Positions 10,696 to 21,638 of a stretch of 64,000 nt of DNA are shown one piece after another. This stretch comes from Vandiemenella viatica (lineage: Eukaryota; Arthropoda; Insecta; Orthoptera; Morabidae): the NCBI GenBank assembly GCA_031002005.1, contig CM061914.1, forward strand, positions 189,800,685 to 189,864,684, read 5' to 3'. The translations under genes were made by a program, and so were the position numbers. A model generated the notes under the pieces. That model was given only the letters and a program-made list of their open reading frames with translations. It made no database searches and was not told the DNA's origin. How positions within the stretch are numbered: the first letter of the stretch is position 1; every line of letters begins with the position of its first letter.

Positions 10696-11912
10696 CATGG
10701 AGGAAAGAACTATATGGAGACGACGCAAGGGACCTTCACCACGCATTGAAGTGACGCCGGGGGGAGAGGAGTGGGGAGGCGTGGCCGCCATATTACCTAT
10801 CCATACAGACACGGGGAATATGTACAAAACCTCAAGGGGACTCTAGGATAAACGTAACGCCGCAATCTGGTGATGGATTATTATGTAACTCGATGAGACA
10901 AATAAAAAATGAAGAATACATTTTTTTGATATTCTGCTTAGTTTTAGAGATATTCTGTCTCAAATGTGAAATGTTTTTGGTTGAAATTCAGAAGAAAAAA
11001 TTGGTCAAAGTCAAATTTGCTGACGGATTCTTATTTAAAAAGACGAGACAAATAAAATATAAAGAATAAAGTTTTCGATATATCGCCTAGTTCTCGAGAT
11101 ATACTGTATCAAAAGTGAGGTGTCTTGAGTTGAAATGCAGAACAAAAATTTCGCAAAAGTCAAATTTGATGATCGTTTCTTATGTAACACGACGAGAAAA
11201 ATCGAAAATCAAGAATACAATTTTCCGATATTTTGCTTAATTTTCGGGATATACTGTCTCCAAATTGAGGGGATTGGGTTGATATGCGGCCTGGACCAAA
11301 AATTAATTCTGTCAAAGCCACAATGAATTACATGGTGGACATACAGAATGGATATTTCAGTTTTATTACTACCACTTGTGGTTAGGTTGAAATGCGGCCT
11401 AGACCAGAATAAAAATAGTTATCTTGTTACCATGCATCGTAAGCTTAATTGGGAATAGCTGGAAGTAGTTTACATCGCGATACACGTTTTGTCATTAACA
11501 TGGTTCTCATGAAATTACTAACAATAATAGATAAATTCTTTTTCCCTTATATATGCAACAGCAAAACCATTCTGGTACAGACTGCATTTAGACCTAACCA
11601 CAATTTCAACTAAATTGCCGCTACAGAATCAAACTATGTAGACACATCCACACACGCGTATTTGAATCGCAAACTGCATTTGGGGTAGCAAAATCGTTTG
11701 CTTCATCAAGATTCCTAGATGGCTTTATAAAATACTTAGACACATTAGAAAATGAAATAATCACAGCATCAAACACAATGTGAACTTTGCATTTGTATGG
11801 ATTCGCAATATGGCCGCTGCCGCGACCGCGCATGCGCAGTATCAGCCGAGAGTTAAGAGGCGACGTCACAGATTTAGCTTCATTTCTCCTCCATATGTTT
11901 CCTTCCTCCATG
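10696..11912 (+). mobile_element. hAT-like element with internal tandem repeats, copy 1
   Basis: Terminal inverted repeat CATGGAGGAARGAA, perfect 8-bp duplication GTCTGATT (10688-10695 and 11913-11920). Length 1217 bp. The second copy at 53118-55356 has the same ends and its own 8-bp duplication. No transposase was recognised, so it is non-autonomous. The 8-bp duplication suggests hAT, although the third terminal base does not fit the usual YARNG start. Confidence 0.9.
10871..11318 (+). repeat. Three degenerate 149-bp tandem units inside the hAT-like element
   Basis: Units begin near 10871, 11021 and 11169. Each contains a TTCTTATNTAA-like start, a GACGAGACAAATAAA box, a tcgagatatactgt box and an aaagtcaaattt end. 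The same three units recur in copy 2 (53304, 53454, 53602). Confidence 0.8.
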
Positions 11913-11920
11913 GTCTGATT

Positions 11921-12511
11921 ATCCAGAGATGTTGTTTGCGATGTAATATCTGTGGGTACAGAGTTAATTATTTATCCAGCACATATTTCCATCTCTGGCT
12001 AAGACCATAACCACCATCTTTGTTGAGGTCGTTTGGATGTTTGATTATTTCAATAAGCTCTCTCACTTTTCTTTGGAGATAACCTTCGGTTTTAGCTCAG
12101 TGTCCGTTTAAGATGTTCTTGTTCGTTTATTTAATGTTCCTCGTCCGCGATTCTTTCTGCCCTGCAGAACAGCGTTTTAATCAAGGCTCGTTTTTGTGAT
12201 GGGTGATGATGTGATAAAGCATGGAGGTACCTGTCTGTATGTGTTGGTTTTCTAATTACCGTCTGTCCAAGCCTGCGTCCTCACTGCTTTTTCACTAAAA
12301 GAAGAAGGACAACGCAGCGTTAATCCCGTAAGCACTTATATTAATATGACGCCTGCGAAAACAACTAAATCCTTTATAGGTCAAAATGTTGTAATACAAT
12401 ACGCAGAGAATGTACAGGGTGTAACAAAAAGTATCGAAATAAATTTGGAGTTGATAGTATGCATCAAAACTAGATATAAAGATCTAACAAACATTGAATA
12501 GCAAACACATA
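11921..12511. other. Unassigned sequence with one transposon-like terminus
   Basis: No gene seen. A CAGGGTGTAACAAAAAGTAT start preceded by TA at 12417 resembles a Tc1/mariner-type terminus. Its partner end was not found. Confidence 0.4.
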
Positions 12512-12519
12512 CTTTTGGG

Positions 12520-13776
12520 CAGTGCTGTATGTCCCATTAGGCTGTATAGGCTCCAGCCTAGGGGCGGCAGCGTTTTAGGGGCGGCAAATTTGCTAGGGTG
12601 CCCGCTTTAGTAAGCCGTCAAATTTGTGTGTGGTTATAAACATAATAGAAAAACGTCTACTATAAATTTTCATTTAAGTGGTGACATCTGGTACGGAAGT
12701 GACAAACTCGGAACAATTAAATAGAAAAGAAAAATATGTTTATTATCAATTTTCATTTAGTTAAGTGGTGACAATGAACAATTAGCTAAATGATTAATTT
12801 AATTCTTCACTAGTTTCCTGACTTTCTATCTTGTTCAACGCAGTCTGTATCCCGTCGTATATTTCCGAAGGAACACTCTATAGACAGAGGTAAGTTTCTG
12901 CTGACAGACTTACTTTTCATGATTTCTATGATAAAAATACTTGATCAAAGATTTCATTAATTGAGTATCTGGATGTTGAAAGTCCCCGAGCGCTCGAAAG
13001 TCCTAATTTTATTGAAAAAGTCATTGAAATGTCAATTATTTTTGAATCTTAACTCGTCTTTTTTCAGCTAATAATGCATTAAATTCTTTGAAATTTTAAG
13101 GAACATGCATAGAACTATGCCGAAACCGGTATTCTGATAGAAATTAATAGAAATTATAATCGTTTGATAATAATAGATTAGAAATCAGAGCGTACGTTTG
13201 ATCTAATAAGATTGCAGAGAAACCTCAGTCAAATTCGTTACTTGATCTCTCTAGAAATTTGAGTAAGCAATCTCTGTGTAACATTTGCCCGAACTTGGAT
13301 ATAGCTCTCCGCTTAGCACTTTGCACTCCAGCCACAAATTGCTCTGGAGAAACGAGCTTTACCTGCTTAAAACGAGTGAAGAATTACCAGAGGTCTTCAT
13401 TATCTCAAGAAAAACTAACTCTTTGGCTCTTCTCTATATAGAAGCAGAGATAATGAACACCACAAACTATGAAGATCTTATAGATGATTTCGCCAATCAA
13501 AAATACCGTAGCAAACTGTAATTATGTATTACATTTTTTATATTTGTTTTTTTGTATCATAATAAAAAATCATTTTTCTTGTTTCTATTTTATGACTAAA
13601 TCTGAATACTTTCAAGTAATGAAGTCACTCTTAATCTATATGCATTCACATATAAATATAATCGTTTGCTACCTAATAAAGGTAATACAAATTAGTGATT
13701 AGTTTATGTATGAAGGAGAAAAGGGAGGCACAAAATGAACAGCCTACACTAAAAAAAACGTTTAAATCCGGCCCTG
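12520..13776 (+). mobile_element. Decayed hAT element (ZMYM/DUF4371-like)
   Basis: Starts CAGTGCTG and ends CGGCCCTG, with a perfect 8-bp duplication CTTTTGGG (12512-12519 and 13777-13784). The 3' half contains a recognisable hAT C-terminal dimerisation region. The 5' portion has the words GCCTAGGGGCGGCA common at the ends of this hAT group. Length 1257 bp, so much of the transposase is deleted. Confidence 0.9.
13255..13521 (+). pseudogene. hAT transposase C-terminal fragment
   Basis: Frames 13259-13441 and 13285-13521 together give NLDIALRLALCTPATNCSGE, then FTCLKRVKNYQRSSLSQEKL, LALLYIEAEI and DLIDDFANQK. This matches the hAT C-terminal block (YPNLxxALRxLLTLPVSxAxxERSFSxLKxIKNYLRSxMxxERLxxLALLxIExE). 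One frameshift near 13420 joins the two frames. Confidence 0.85.
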
Positions 13777-13784
13777 CTTTTGGG

Positions 13785-14361
13785 GATGATAGCAGCTTGA
13801 CCGTCCATTACAGTGTTGACGTCAGGCCTTCGGCGTAGGGAATGACGTAGTCTTTGAAATTGTCTTAACCTGATGACATGCATGCAACTTTCCACCTCTC
13901 ATACAAGGCACAACAGGCGCAACTTCTGGGAAGGAGCTCGCGCTGTTGGCGGACAGTTGGCAGCACTTACTCTGGTAGTTTCCCTGGAACTGTCCCCCGG
14001 CCCGACTTAGGCTGCTGTCATGCGATTCTCGGGTCTCCTACAACACAAACAAATCAGAGATTGTGTTAATTTCAAGGTCCAGAGAAAAGCATTCTTGCAG
14101 ATTCTAAGAAGGGAAGCTCATGGGTTACCAGTTGCCACATATTGATCCCAATTTTATAAAGTTCTGTAATCGTGACTGAACTGATATAGAGTGTGTTACT
14201 TATCATCAAACCTTTTTTCTTCTTTTTTTAAAAAATTAAAAGAAACATACAAAATTTCAAATTAATGTTTTAAAAGTTCATATTTAACCCTTATCTAACA
14301 ACCCTTGCGATTCCTCATTTATTCCGAATGCGTGATATTACAAGAAATGGATTTCAATTCA
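13785..14361. other. Unassigned sequence
   Basis: No coding frame or repeat terminus recognised. Confidence 0.4.
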
Positions 14362-14578
14362 GGATGACCTCGCATTCGGGAGGACGGCGGTTCGAATCCC
14401 CGTCCTGGCATCCAGATTTGGTTTTTCCATGGTTTCCCGAATCACTCCAGACAAATGCCGTGATGCTTCCTTCAAAAGGCCATGACTGAATTCCTTTCCC
14501 ATTCCTTGCCCCCTATCCTTTCCCGTCGCTAAAGATCTCGCTGTTAAGAGACGTTAAGCAGTTGAAAAAAAAAAAAAA
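14362..14578 (+). mobile_element. tRNA-derived SINE, family 1 (5'-truncated)
   Basis: Contains the B box GGTTCGAATCC and the body words TTTTCCATGGTTTCCC and AATCACTCCAG, then GGCCATGACTGAATTCC, and ends in 14 A. The A-box half of the head is missing. This family recurs at least ten times in the window. Confidence 0.85.
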
Positions 14579-14667
14579 TCTGGTCTGCCGTATGCTTCCC
14601 ATTTACCTTAAATCTTGGAGTAAGAATATATGGAAGGCTAAACACACTTTGGCATGAAAAATGGACA

Positions 14668-15666
14668 TAGGGCTGCACCTATATATCGGTAAACCGTTAA
14701 TATCCGACCAAAAATATCGGTCGATTGGATAATATCGATAGGATGCCGGGAAATATCGAAAACTACACACCGCTTAGCGCTCAGAAAACCTTGAAAATAA
14801 ATGTGAGTGTGGCATGCGCCAAGCTTGACTGTTCTAAACACTGATTTAGGTCGATAACAAAATCGATAACGTCCTTTCCTACTACGTGGTTCCACTCCGT
14901 TTCCTCATTCATGTACGTTCACCGTTCTCTGTTGCGTTTGGTTCGCATTCGTTAGTTCTTGTTTCCCTCTAGGACGTATTACAATATTCTAAACGGGGAA
15001 AAAATATGACAGTCTAAATGATACAATTGCTTATTTTATCAGTGTTGATATTAGATCTCTTAGTGCAGTTGAAGCAAAAGGTTTAAAGTCTTTAATGAAA
15101 CAATTACCAAAATTACACAAAGTCCCTTTTCGTGGAACTATCAAAACAAAAATTGATAAAAAATATGAAAAATTCAAAAGTTGTGAAGGAGAAGTTGAAA
15201 AGGGTGAAGCATTTTTCTATAATTACGAGTGAGACAGGCTATTTGGAGCTTACGGTACATTTTTTACTGTAAAATGAATTAAAATCAGTCACAATTGGCA
15301 TATGAGTTAGAGTAAGATATGTTCAAAATTGCAATTAGTCGTTTAGTCAAAGCAGCCTCGTCGCTACCTCTTTTTCAAAGGTAGGAGCAAAGTATAAATA
15401 TACTTAATGGGAAAGGTTTAAGCAAAACACAGTTTTTCAGGATCTGTCGATAGGTAGATCTGTTTTTTTTCCCCAATAAACTACGGTACCTCAAATTTAT
15501 TATTTGATTTTCATTTACATAATTATTTCTAATAAAATATATACAATAATCGGAAAATATCGATATTATCGGCTTGATGCGCCCGCTGATGTTATCGATA
15601 TCTGGCCTGACGGTCGATGTAAATATCTCAAGATTTAATCGATATTGATATCAATTTGAATTCCTA
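14668..15666 (+). mobile_element. Decayed hAT element with ATCGATA-rich ends
   Basis: Starts TAGGGCTGCACCTATATATC and ends ATTTGAATTCCTA. Both ends are full of (a)tatcgata words. A plus-strand frame at 15046-15230 reads VDIRSLSAVEAKGLKSLMKQ, which resembles the D-R-P-hydrophobic-V-x-x-x-G-F/L block of hAT transposases. The flanks do not show a clean 8-bp duplication, so the boundaries are approximate. Confidence 0.6.
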
Positions 15667-16037
15667 ATTGAAAAGCGCATAGTATTAATTAATATACCAA
15701 ACAAAATAGGTCATAAATTTCATGAAAAAGTGAACTAATTTCGTTTTAACCGTTATCCGCTACTGTAAAGATTGAGAAAAAAGAAGCAACAGGATGCATA
15801 TCAACACAGATTACAAACCTATGTACCCATAAGAACACTGAGTAGAGACAATTCACTTACACAGCAGTGACATTCCTTACTGGGAAAACTTAAGTCCCAG
15901 GTTGAGGGGAAGTTTTTGCGCTATAGCGCATCTCCTTCCAGTTTATGTTATTGGTTGTCATTATCAGAATGGTTCGTCTCTATCTGGATTTGTCGTATCC
16001 GGTGCTTTTGTCATTGTTCTTATGTTTTAGTGCATAA
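15667..16037 (-). other. Probable 3' UTR of the Jockey-type LINE
   Basis: Lies directly downstream (minus strand) of the ORF2 stop. No poly(T) tract or target duplication was found to fix the 3' end, so the extent is uncertain. Confidence 0.4.
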
Positions 16038-18712
16038 TTAGTGGTCCAGCAGTTTCTTTGGCCACCTGAGAGTGTTATCATATACTGGATCTGCACCTAG
16101 AGCGGTTATCAGCGGATTGGTAGATTTTTTATTATTGGCGTAAAATTGTCTTGCCAGCTGTTCAAACCTCTCGCGAAGCTTGGGTAGGCCACTTATTTGG
16201 TGCAGCACATGTGTCCTCGTCTCACGCGGTAGATGATATGCCTGTCTTATGGCCCTGTTTTGTACAACTTGCAGTTGCTGTAAGTTGGAGGCAGCAGTGT
16301 TCCCCCAGACAACTGCTGCGTACTCCAGTATTGGCCTGACTAGCGCAACATAGAGGCGGATTCCCAGCTGCGGTCTCAGTGCTGAAGAGTGGTTGAGAAT
16401 CGGGTATAGAATTCTCATTCTCCCCGATGCCTTTGCGCGGACGTTGGTGACGTGAGGCTTCCACGTCATTCTCTTGTCCATTTTCACACCTAGGTAGGTG
16501 GCAGTACTTGTCCAGTTGATATCTTCGCCGAAGAGGGTTAGAGGAGTCAGGTTTTGTGGAACCTTCTTCCTAGTTAGTACAATCGCTTGGCTCTTTGGCG
16601 CATTAAAGGCTAGCCGCCATTTCGTTGCCCATTCCTGAATATTGTCGCACGCTTGTTGTAGTCGACGTCGCAGATTGTTGATGTTCAGGCTTCTGGCAAA
16701 CATGGCCGTGTCATCGGCATACAGGGCTTTTTTAACACGTGCTGTAGTAGGTGTATCAGCAGTGTAGAGGCTGTATAGCACCGGGCCTAAGACCGAGCCT
16801 TGTGGGACGCCTGCAGCGATGTTCTTGATTGAGGATGTGGCCCCATCCATGACTACTCGAAAGGTTCGTCCCTCTAGGTAGCTCTTGAGTAGTTTTGACA
16901 TGAGAAAGAGGGTACTCCTTGCGTGAGAAGTTTATATAAGAGTCCTTGGTGCCACACTGAGTCGAAGGCTCGGCTGACATCCATCAGGACCGCACCGAAG
17001 TACTCGCGACGTTCAAAAACGGCAAAGGCTTCTTCAGCAAGACGAAGGAGCTGCTGAGGGGTGGAATGCCCTTGTCGGAAGCCGAACTGTTCATCGGGCA
17101 GCAGCCTCTCATTGTCTATGATTCTGCGCAGTCTCTTAAGGTATATCCTTTCAAACACTTTGGAAAGTGTAGGCAGCAGGCTGATCGGTCGGTAAGACTT
17201 GGGTGACCTCCTGTCCTTGCCCGCTTTGGGAATGGGTATTATGTGGGCATGTTTCCACGTTTGCGGGTATTCACCTGTACGGAGAATTTCATTGAAAGAC
17301 TCCGTGATGTATAGGATTGCCGTAGGGGGCATTTGCCGGAGAATCCCTCCACCAATCCCGTCGTGTCCGGCAGCTTTCTTGATTTTCAGGTTCGCGAGGG
17401 CCGATGTCACCTCCTGCACCGTGATTTCCTCTATGAGGTCTTCCTCCGAAGGAACAGCTACTAGGAAGCGACTCAGGCGTCGCTCCACGAAGTTTATGTG
17501 CTCATCATCTCTAGGGACGTCGACTGGTTTAAAGTTTGCCCCAAAGGTCTCAGCAAGAGCTTCAGTCTTTTCTTCTGGGACGCAGACATGGTTGTTTCCA
17601 ACAACCAGAGGTGGGATCTTTATCCTCTGGCGGAGTCGGGCCTTCGTGGCTCGCCATGCAGACCCGTCTTCTATATTCAAGGTGGAAATGAAATTAGACC
17701 AGTCAGAAATTCTGTACTGTTCTACCTCCGCTTTGATCTCCCGCTGCATGCGATTTACCCCTCTCTTTGTAGCCGGATCCCTAGTGAGATGCCACTCCCT
17801 ATTTAGTTGGTTTTTGATTGCTATTGCCTCTCGGATGTGGGAAGGCAATTGTCGAGATCGTTGAGGCTGGTTACGGCGCGGCCGGGTAGCGGCATCTGCT
17901 GCCTCGTTTATCCAGTCAGCTAGTACAGCAACGGCGGCAGAGGGGCCAGTAGCAGAGGGTGGCGCTGCAGATTCGATCCGCTGTGTGAGGAGGTTCTTAA
18001 AGACTTCCCAGTTAATCTCACGTAACTTTCTGGCTAGTCTGTCCCTGTGTGATGATATGTCCGCCGCCATATAATAAAGCACCGGGACATGATCGGATGA
18101 CAAGACCGTTTTGGTGGTGACGGCTATGTTGTGTCTTAGGCCCTTGGTTATGGCGATGTCAAGAACATCAGGGAGGCCACGTCCATAGATAGTAGGTTCG
18201 GTGGGTCCCCAAACTACCGCATCGTGGTTCTCGACCACTCGTAGGAGTTTCCTTCCGTGATTGTTGGTGATTCGTGAATTCCAGGCGACATGCTTGGCGT
18301 TCAGGTCACCCGCAATAAACAGATTGCCGCGGAGACTAAGAAGCGCAGAAATGTCCCCTTCATGTAGGCGTCCTGGTGGTCGGTATACAGCAACAAACAC
18401 AAGTCTCCCCCGACATGTCTCGACAGCGACACCGGTTGCTTCTATGGACTCCATGCGGGGTAATACTATTTGGTAGTGCTTAATGGCGCTCCTAACGAAG
18501 ACCGCGGTACCACCTCCGGCGGTTGGCCGGTCACACCTATAGCAGGAGTAGTTGGGGGCAGCAGCTTTGATCCCCTGCTTGAGATGAGTCTCATTCACGA
18601 GGCACACATCAATGCCTTCGTCCCTAAGGAATTCCTTAAATTCGCCCATCTGACGCCAGAGGTCATTAGCGTTCCATATGCAAATGGTTAAGTCTTCAAT
18701 GGAATTAGCCAT
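16038..18712 (-). pseudogene. Jockey LINE ORF2 (APE endonuclease + reverse transcriptase), one frameshift
   Basis: Starts at MANSIEDLT and runs about 890 codons. APE motifs in order are IWNAND, VNETHL, VYRPP, GDLNAKH and SSDHVPV; these nick target DNA. RT motifs follow: PIPKAGKD, SYRPISLLPTLSKVFE, FGFRQGHST, LMDVSRAFDSVWH (first catalytic Asp), GVPQGSVLGP and ALYADDTAMF (YADD catalytic box). The tail EYAAVVWG ... RAIRQAYHLP is the usual Jockey C-terminus. A one-base indel between 16905 and 16925 splits the protein into 612- and 287-residue frames between the first Asp and YADD. No RNase H or zinc-binding tail is seen. Apart from the frameshift all catalytic residues are present. Confidence 0.93.
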
Positions 18713-18723
18713 GACGTTCTTGG

Positions 18724-20594
18724 TTACCTTGTTTGTACGGCAGTTATTGCCATCCTAACGGCCTCCGCCATCTGACGTGGCAGGTCTTGAAGTAATGCAG
18801 TCACCGTCTGCAATAGTGACTGCACCATGTTTAAGAGTATGGAGCCGTCATCCTTTCGGGTGTTCTCATCCGGTGGGCGGTTCTTCAATTCTTCAGTTTT
18901 CTTCATCCTGCTCGGAGGTTTTGCCTGGGCAGAGGAGTCTCTCTGGTGATCCCTCCCATTGTCATGAGCACCAACTGATGCTTCTGCGTAGGTTTTACCC
19001 CGGTCTCAGCTCAGGGTTGTTCTGGCCCTTGTTGGAGGCTGCTGCCTCTTCCTCCTCCTTTTTCTTTTTCTGTTGTTGCCTCTTCTTAAGAATGGCAACG
19101 TAGGAGGCATTGTTTGCCTTCTGTTTGTCATTAAATCTACTGAAAGCGGTGCATTTCCGATAGCTTGCGACATGATCACCGCCGCAGTTGACACATTTAG
19201 GAGAGGTTTCTCCTTTTTGGAGAGCGCATTCACGCGTTTGGTGTTTCGCCCGCACACTTGACGCATTTGGGCGGCATAACACAGTGCCGGGATACGTGTC
19301 CTATCCCCTGACAATTGTAACACTGAGGAGGACCTCGAGTGCTACGTAATTTTTCGGTTGTGATTATCACAGAGCATAGAGACGTCATTTTGTAAATTGC
19401 TCTATTCTCGGTGGTATCCGAGAGGACTACCAGGAACAGTGGTACTTCCTGTCGCGTTTTTGGTGAACGCAGACGAACGACTGTCCTCGCCACTATACCT
19501 AGCACTTTCAGTTCTTCTTTGATGTACTCCGTGCAGAAATTGAATGGGAGTCCTCGTAACACGACTTTCAGGTTTTTATCAGCTTCCGTTGGGAAGGTGT
19601 AGAATGGTATGCTGTTTTGTGACGCATAGCCCAAGACGGCTTGATAGTCGGCATTAGTTTTGAGGAAGAGCTTGTATAACTCGCGTCCCGCAGGTTTGAC
19701 GCGGTACTCGTGCTTACAAAGCTTCTTTAGTGTCATATCGAGGTTTCTATAATCCTCTTTGAAGGACACTATCAGGGGTGCTGGCTTCGACTCCCTAACA
19801 GGCTTTGTCTGTTCTGCTTCAACTGTTTCCATAACTTGCTCTGCCTCTATGGGGAGATGCGAGAAAGAGTTGCTCGTGCTGGGAGCATTGGCAGCATTGG
19901 AGCTCAGCTGAGCGGCAGGAGCAGGTCTACGCGGCTTACGCCACTTGTCTGCGTCTTGTTCTGCATCTCTGGTTGCTCTTCTTCGGTCGGATTTGAGCTG
20001 AGGAGTCGGCATTCTGGTTTTGGTTTTCACAGAAATTTTTGCTGCCCGCTTGGACTGTGTGTCATCTTTATCATTTGAAGTGTTCTCTGCAGCACGCTTA
20101 CGTGATACGGAGGCCTCTTGCTCGTGTTCCATCACTGTGTAGTCCACTACACATTCCGTAGTAGGCGTTGAGTCCAGGTCTGCAATCTCCACCAAGTCCA
20201 TAGCGTCGGTAGAGGTCGGCATAGACGCCGCTGACGATGACATGGGCGTGTGATGCTGGCCCTTTGTTGTCACAGGAAAGTCATTTGGCTGATCCTCTGG
20301 TGGATCGAGAGTTGCTTCTATCTCCACGTTATAACTGTCACCACGCACTCGAGTAACAGTAACAACCGCAGCAGGCTTAGACGTCATTTTCGTTACCGAT
20401 GTCGCGGACACGAACGGCACGGAACGGCGCGGCGCGGAAGCCGACGATCGCGAACGCGACGGCGGACGCGGCCCGGCGGTGCTGCCCGTGCAGCTCGACG
20501 CGTTTTTCGGCTTCGTCGTAAAAAACACGATAGAAAGCACTCGACTGCAATCCACGAAATGAATGACCGATACGCGGTATTCGAAGTCGCGCAC
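18724..20594 (-). pseudogene. Jockey LINE ORF1 (gag-like), two frameshifts
   Basis: The protein would bind the element RNA in the cytoplasm and nucleus. The frame is open from 20594, but an ATG at 20387 (MTSKPAAVV) is the more likely start, because the upstream part is CpG-rich UTR-like sequence. An N-terminal Ser/Lys/Arg-rich region is followed by a PRE_C2HC-type domain (LKVVLRGLPFNF ... EELKVLGI). Zinc knuckles follow: CYNCQGIGHVSRHC, then a CVKCA...HQTREC knuckle across a frameshift near 19255, then CVNCGGDHVASYRKC. A KKKKEEEE stretch leads to a second frameshift near 19000, where one extra base splits PGKTYAEA. The C-terminal helix (SILLNMVQSLLQTVTALLQD) ends at 18724. Confidence 0.85.
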
Positions 20595-20937
20595 TCGTAA
20601 AATAGTATATCACTACAATTGATTACACACAATCAACAATTCAAACAAACACACATCAAAATACCACGTCACAATACCATAATCAACCCATATTCACATG
20701 GTCACGTATACATGAATAGCTCCCACAATTCAACAACCTCACTTACACATTAGCAGTGCGGGCTATTTGTGTGCTGACCCACAGCTTTCAGCTGCGAGAA
20801 GTAGCTCGTGCTAGTGACAGCTACTATACTAGCTTAAGTCAACATTTTAACCTATCGCCCTCTTTTGTATCTCAGTAATAAAATTTTCTAGCCGCCCAGC
20901 GGTTCCATAGTAATGGCGATTGATAAACAGGGAAGTA

Positions 20938-21130
20938 ACTTTATAATATTTATAACGCATAGGTAAATCATATAATAATAATTACTTACCAAATACTTTA
21001 TGTTGGACTTTCGCTAAATTTGGCAGAATAAAACACCATAAAACAACTTACTGCAGTTAAATCCGTCTTTTTACTTATACTTTGCAAACATTGAAGTATT
21101 AAGAGAGAATGTTGGCTTTCTCGGTGAATA
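20938..21130. other. Unassigned AT-rich spacer
   Basis: No feature recognised upstream of the LINE 5' end. Confidence 0.4.
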
Positions 21131-21183
21131 ATTGTATAAAATCTTCTCGAGCTTTCCACCGAGACATCGCGTCAGTAAAGAGC

Positions 21184-21218
21184 GACGTTTCGGAGCCTCA
21201 CTCTGGCTCCATCTTCAG
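21184..21218 (-). other. Hammerhead-like structured motif (copy 2)
   Basis: Minus strand reads CTGAAGA, T, GGAGCC, loop AGAGTGA, GGCTCC, GAAACGTC. The stem is a perfect 6 bp with a 7-nt loop. Confidence 0.6.
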
Positions 21219-21282
21219 GCGAAGTGTCGGGTGCCGCAAGAGTCCACTCTTATAAGGCCTCAAGTTTGCCACGTAACTTCGT

Positions 21283-21317
21283 CTGAAGATGGAGCCAGAG
21301 TCACGCTCCGAAACGTC
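21283..21317 (+). other. Hammerhead-like structured motif (copy 3)
   Basis: Plus strand reads CTGAAGA, T, GGAGCC, loop AGAGTCA, CGCTCC, GAAACGTC. Five of six stem pairs are kept. Confidence 0.55.
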
Positions 21318-21368
21318 GCCTCTTACTGAAGCGCTCTACTGGTGGAAAGCTCGAGAAGATTTCATACA

Positions 21369-21638
21369 ATAGAAGTATGAAGCCTGGTGAAATTACCTTT
21401 AATTATTTAAAGTATTTATGAAATCCCAGAGGCTGATGCTGCGAAACTGAATACTAGATGTCTGGCACAAGTTTTGTAAGGTACGAAAGAGGGTCTCCTT
21501 CTTCGGAAACATTCCTTTGGTTTCCTTCTTTGGCCATAATATGATCAACAACACTAAAGACTAAAGAGGAAAATTTTTTGCCCAGTTTGTACCGGAGGAA
21601 TATGGATAAAAAAGAAATCACACCAACTATATCAGCAT
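21369..21638. other. Unassigned spacer
   Basis: No feature recognised. Confidence 0.4.

Larger units (their letters stand above)
16038..20937 (-). mobile_element. Nearly intact Jockey-type non-LTR retrotransposon
   Basis: Two overlapping-scale ORFs in the Jockey order are present: ORF1 (gag-like with zinc knuckles), then ORF2 (APE endonuclease plus RT). They are separated by 11 nt on the minus strand. A 5' UTR extends to about 20937; it contains GAGATACAAAAG and CTTCTCGCAGCTG blocks shared with 3710-3900. The region is visibly more GC-rich than its surroundings, with a CpG-rich patch at 20400-20520. Only about three frameshifts separate it from intact, suggesting recent activity. Confidence 0.9.
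21131..21368. mobile_element. Foldback element with two hammerhead-like arms
   Basis: Two arms of about 100 bp in inverted orientation (21131-21230 and 21270-21368) both begin ttgtat(a/g)aaatcttctc and contain gagctttccacc and a gacgtttcgg...catcttcag block. The spacer is about 40 bp. No target duplication is obvious. Confidence 0.75.

Noticed and set aside
20250..20613. Arg-rich frames on both strands (116 aa plus, 78 aa minus)
   Set aside because: Shadows of the CpG-rich 5' region of the Jockey LINE ORF1.
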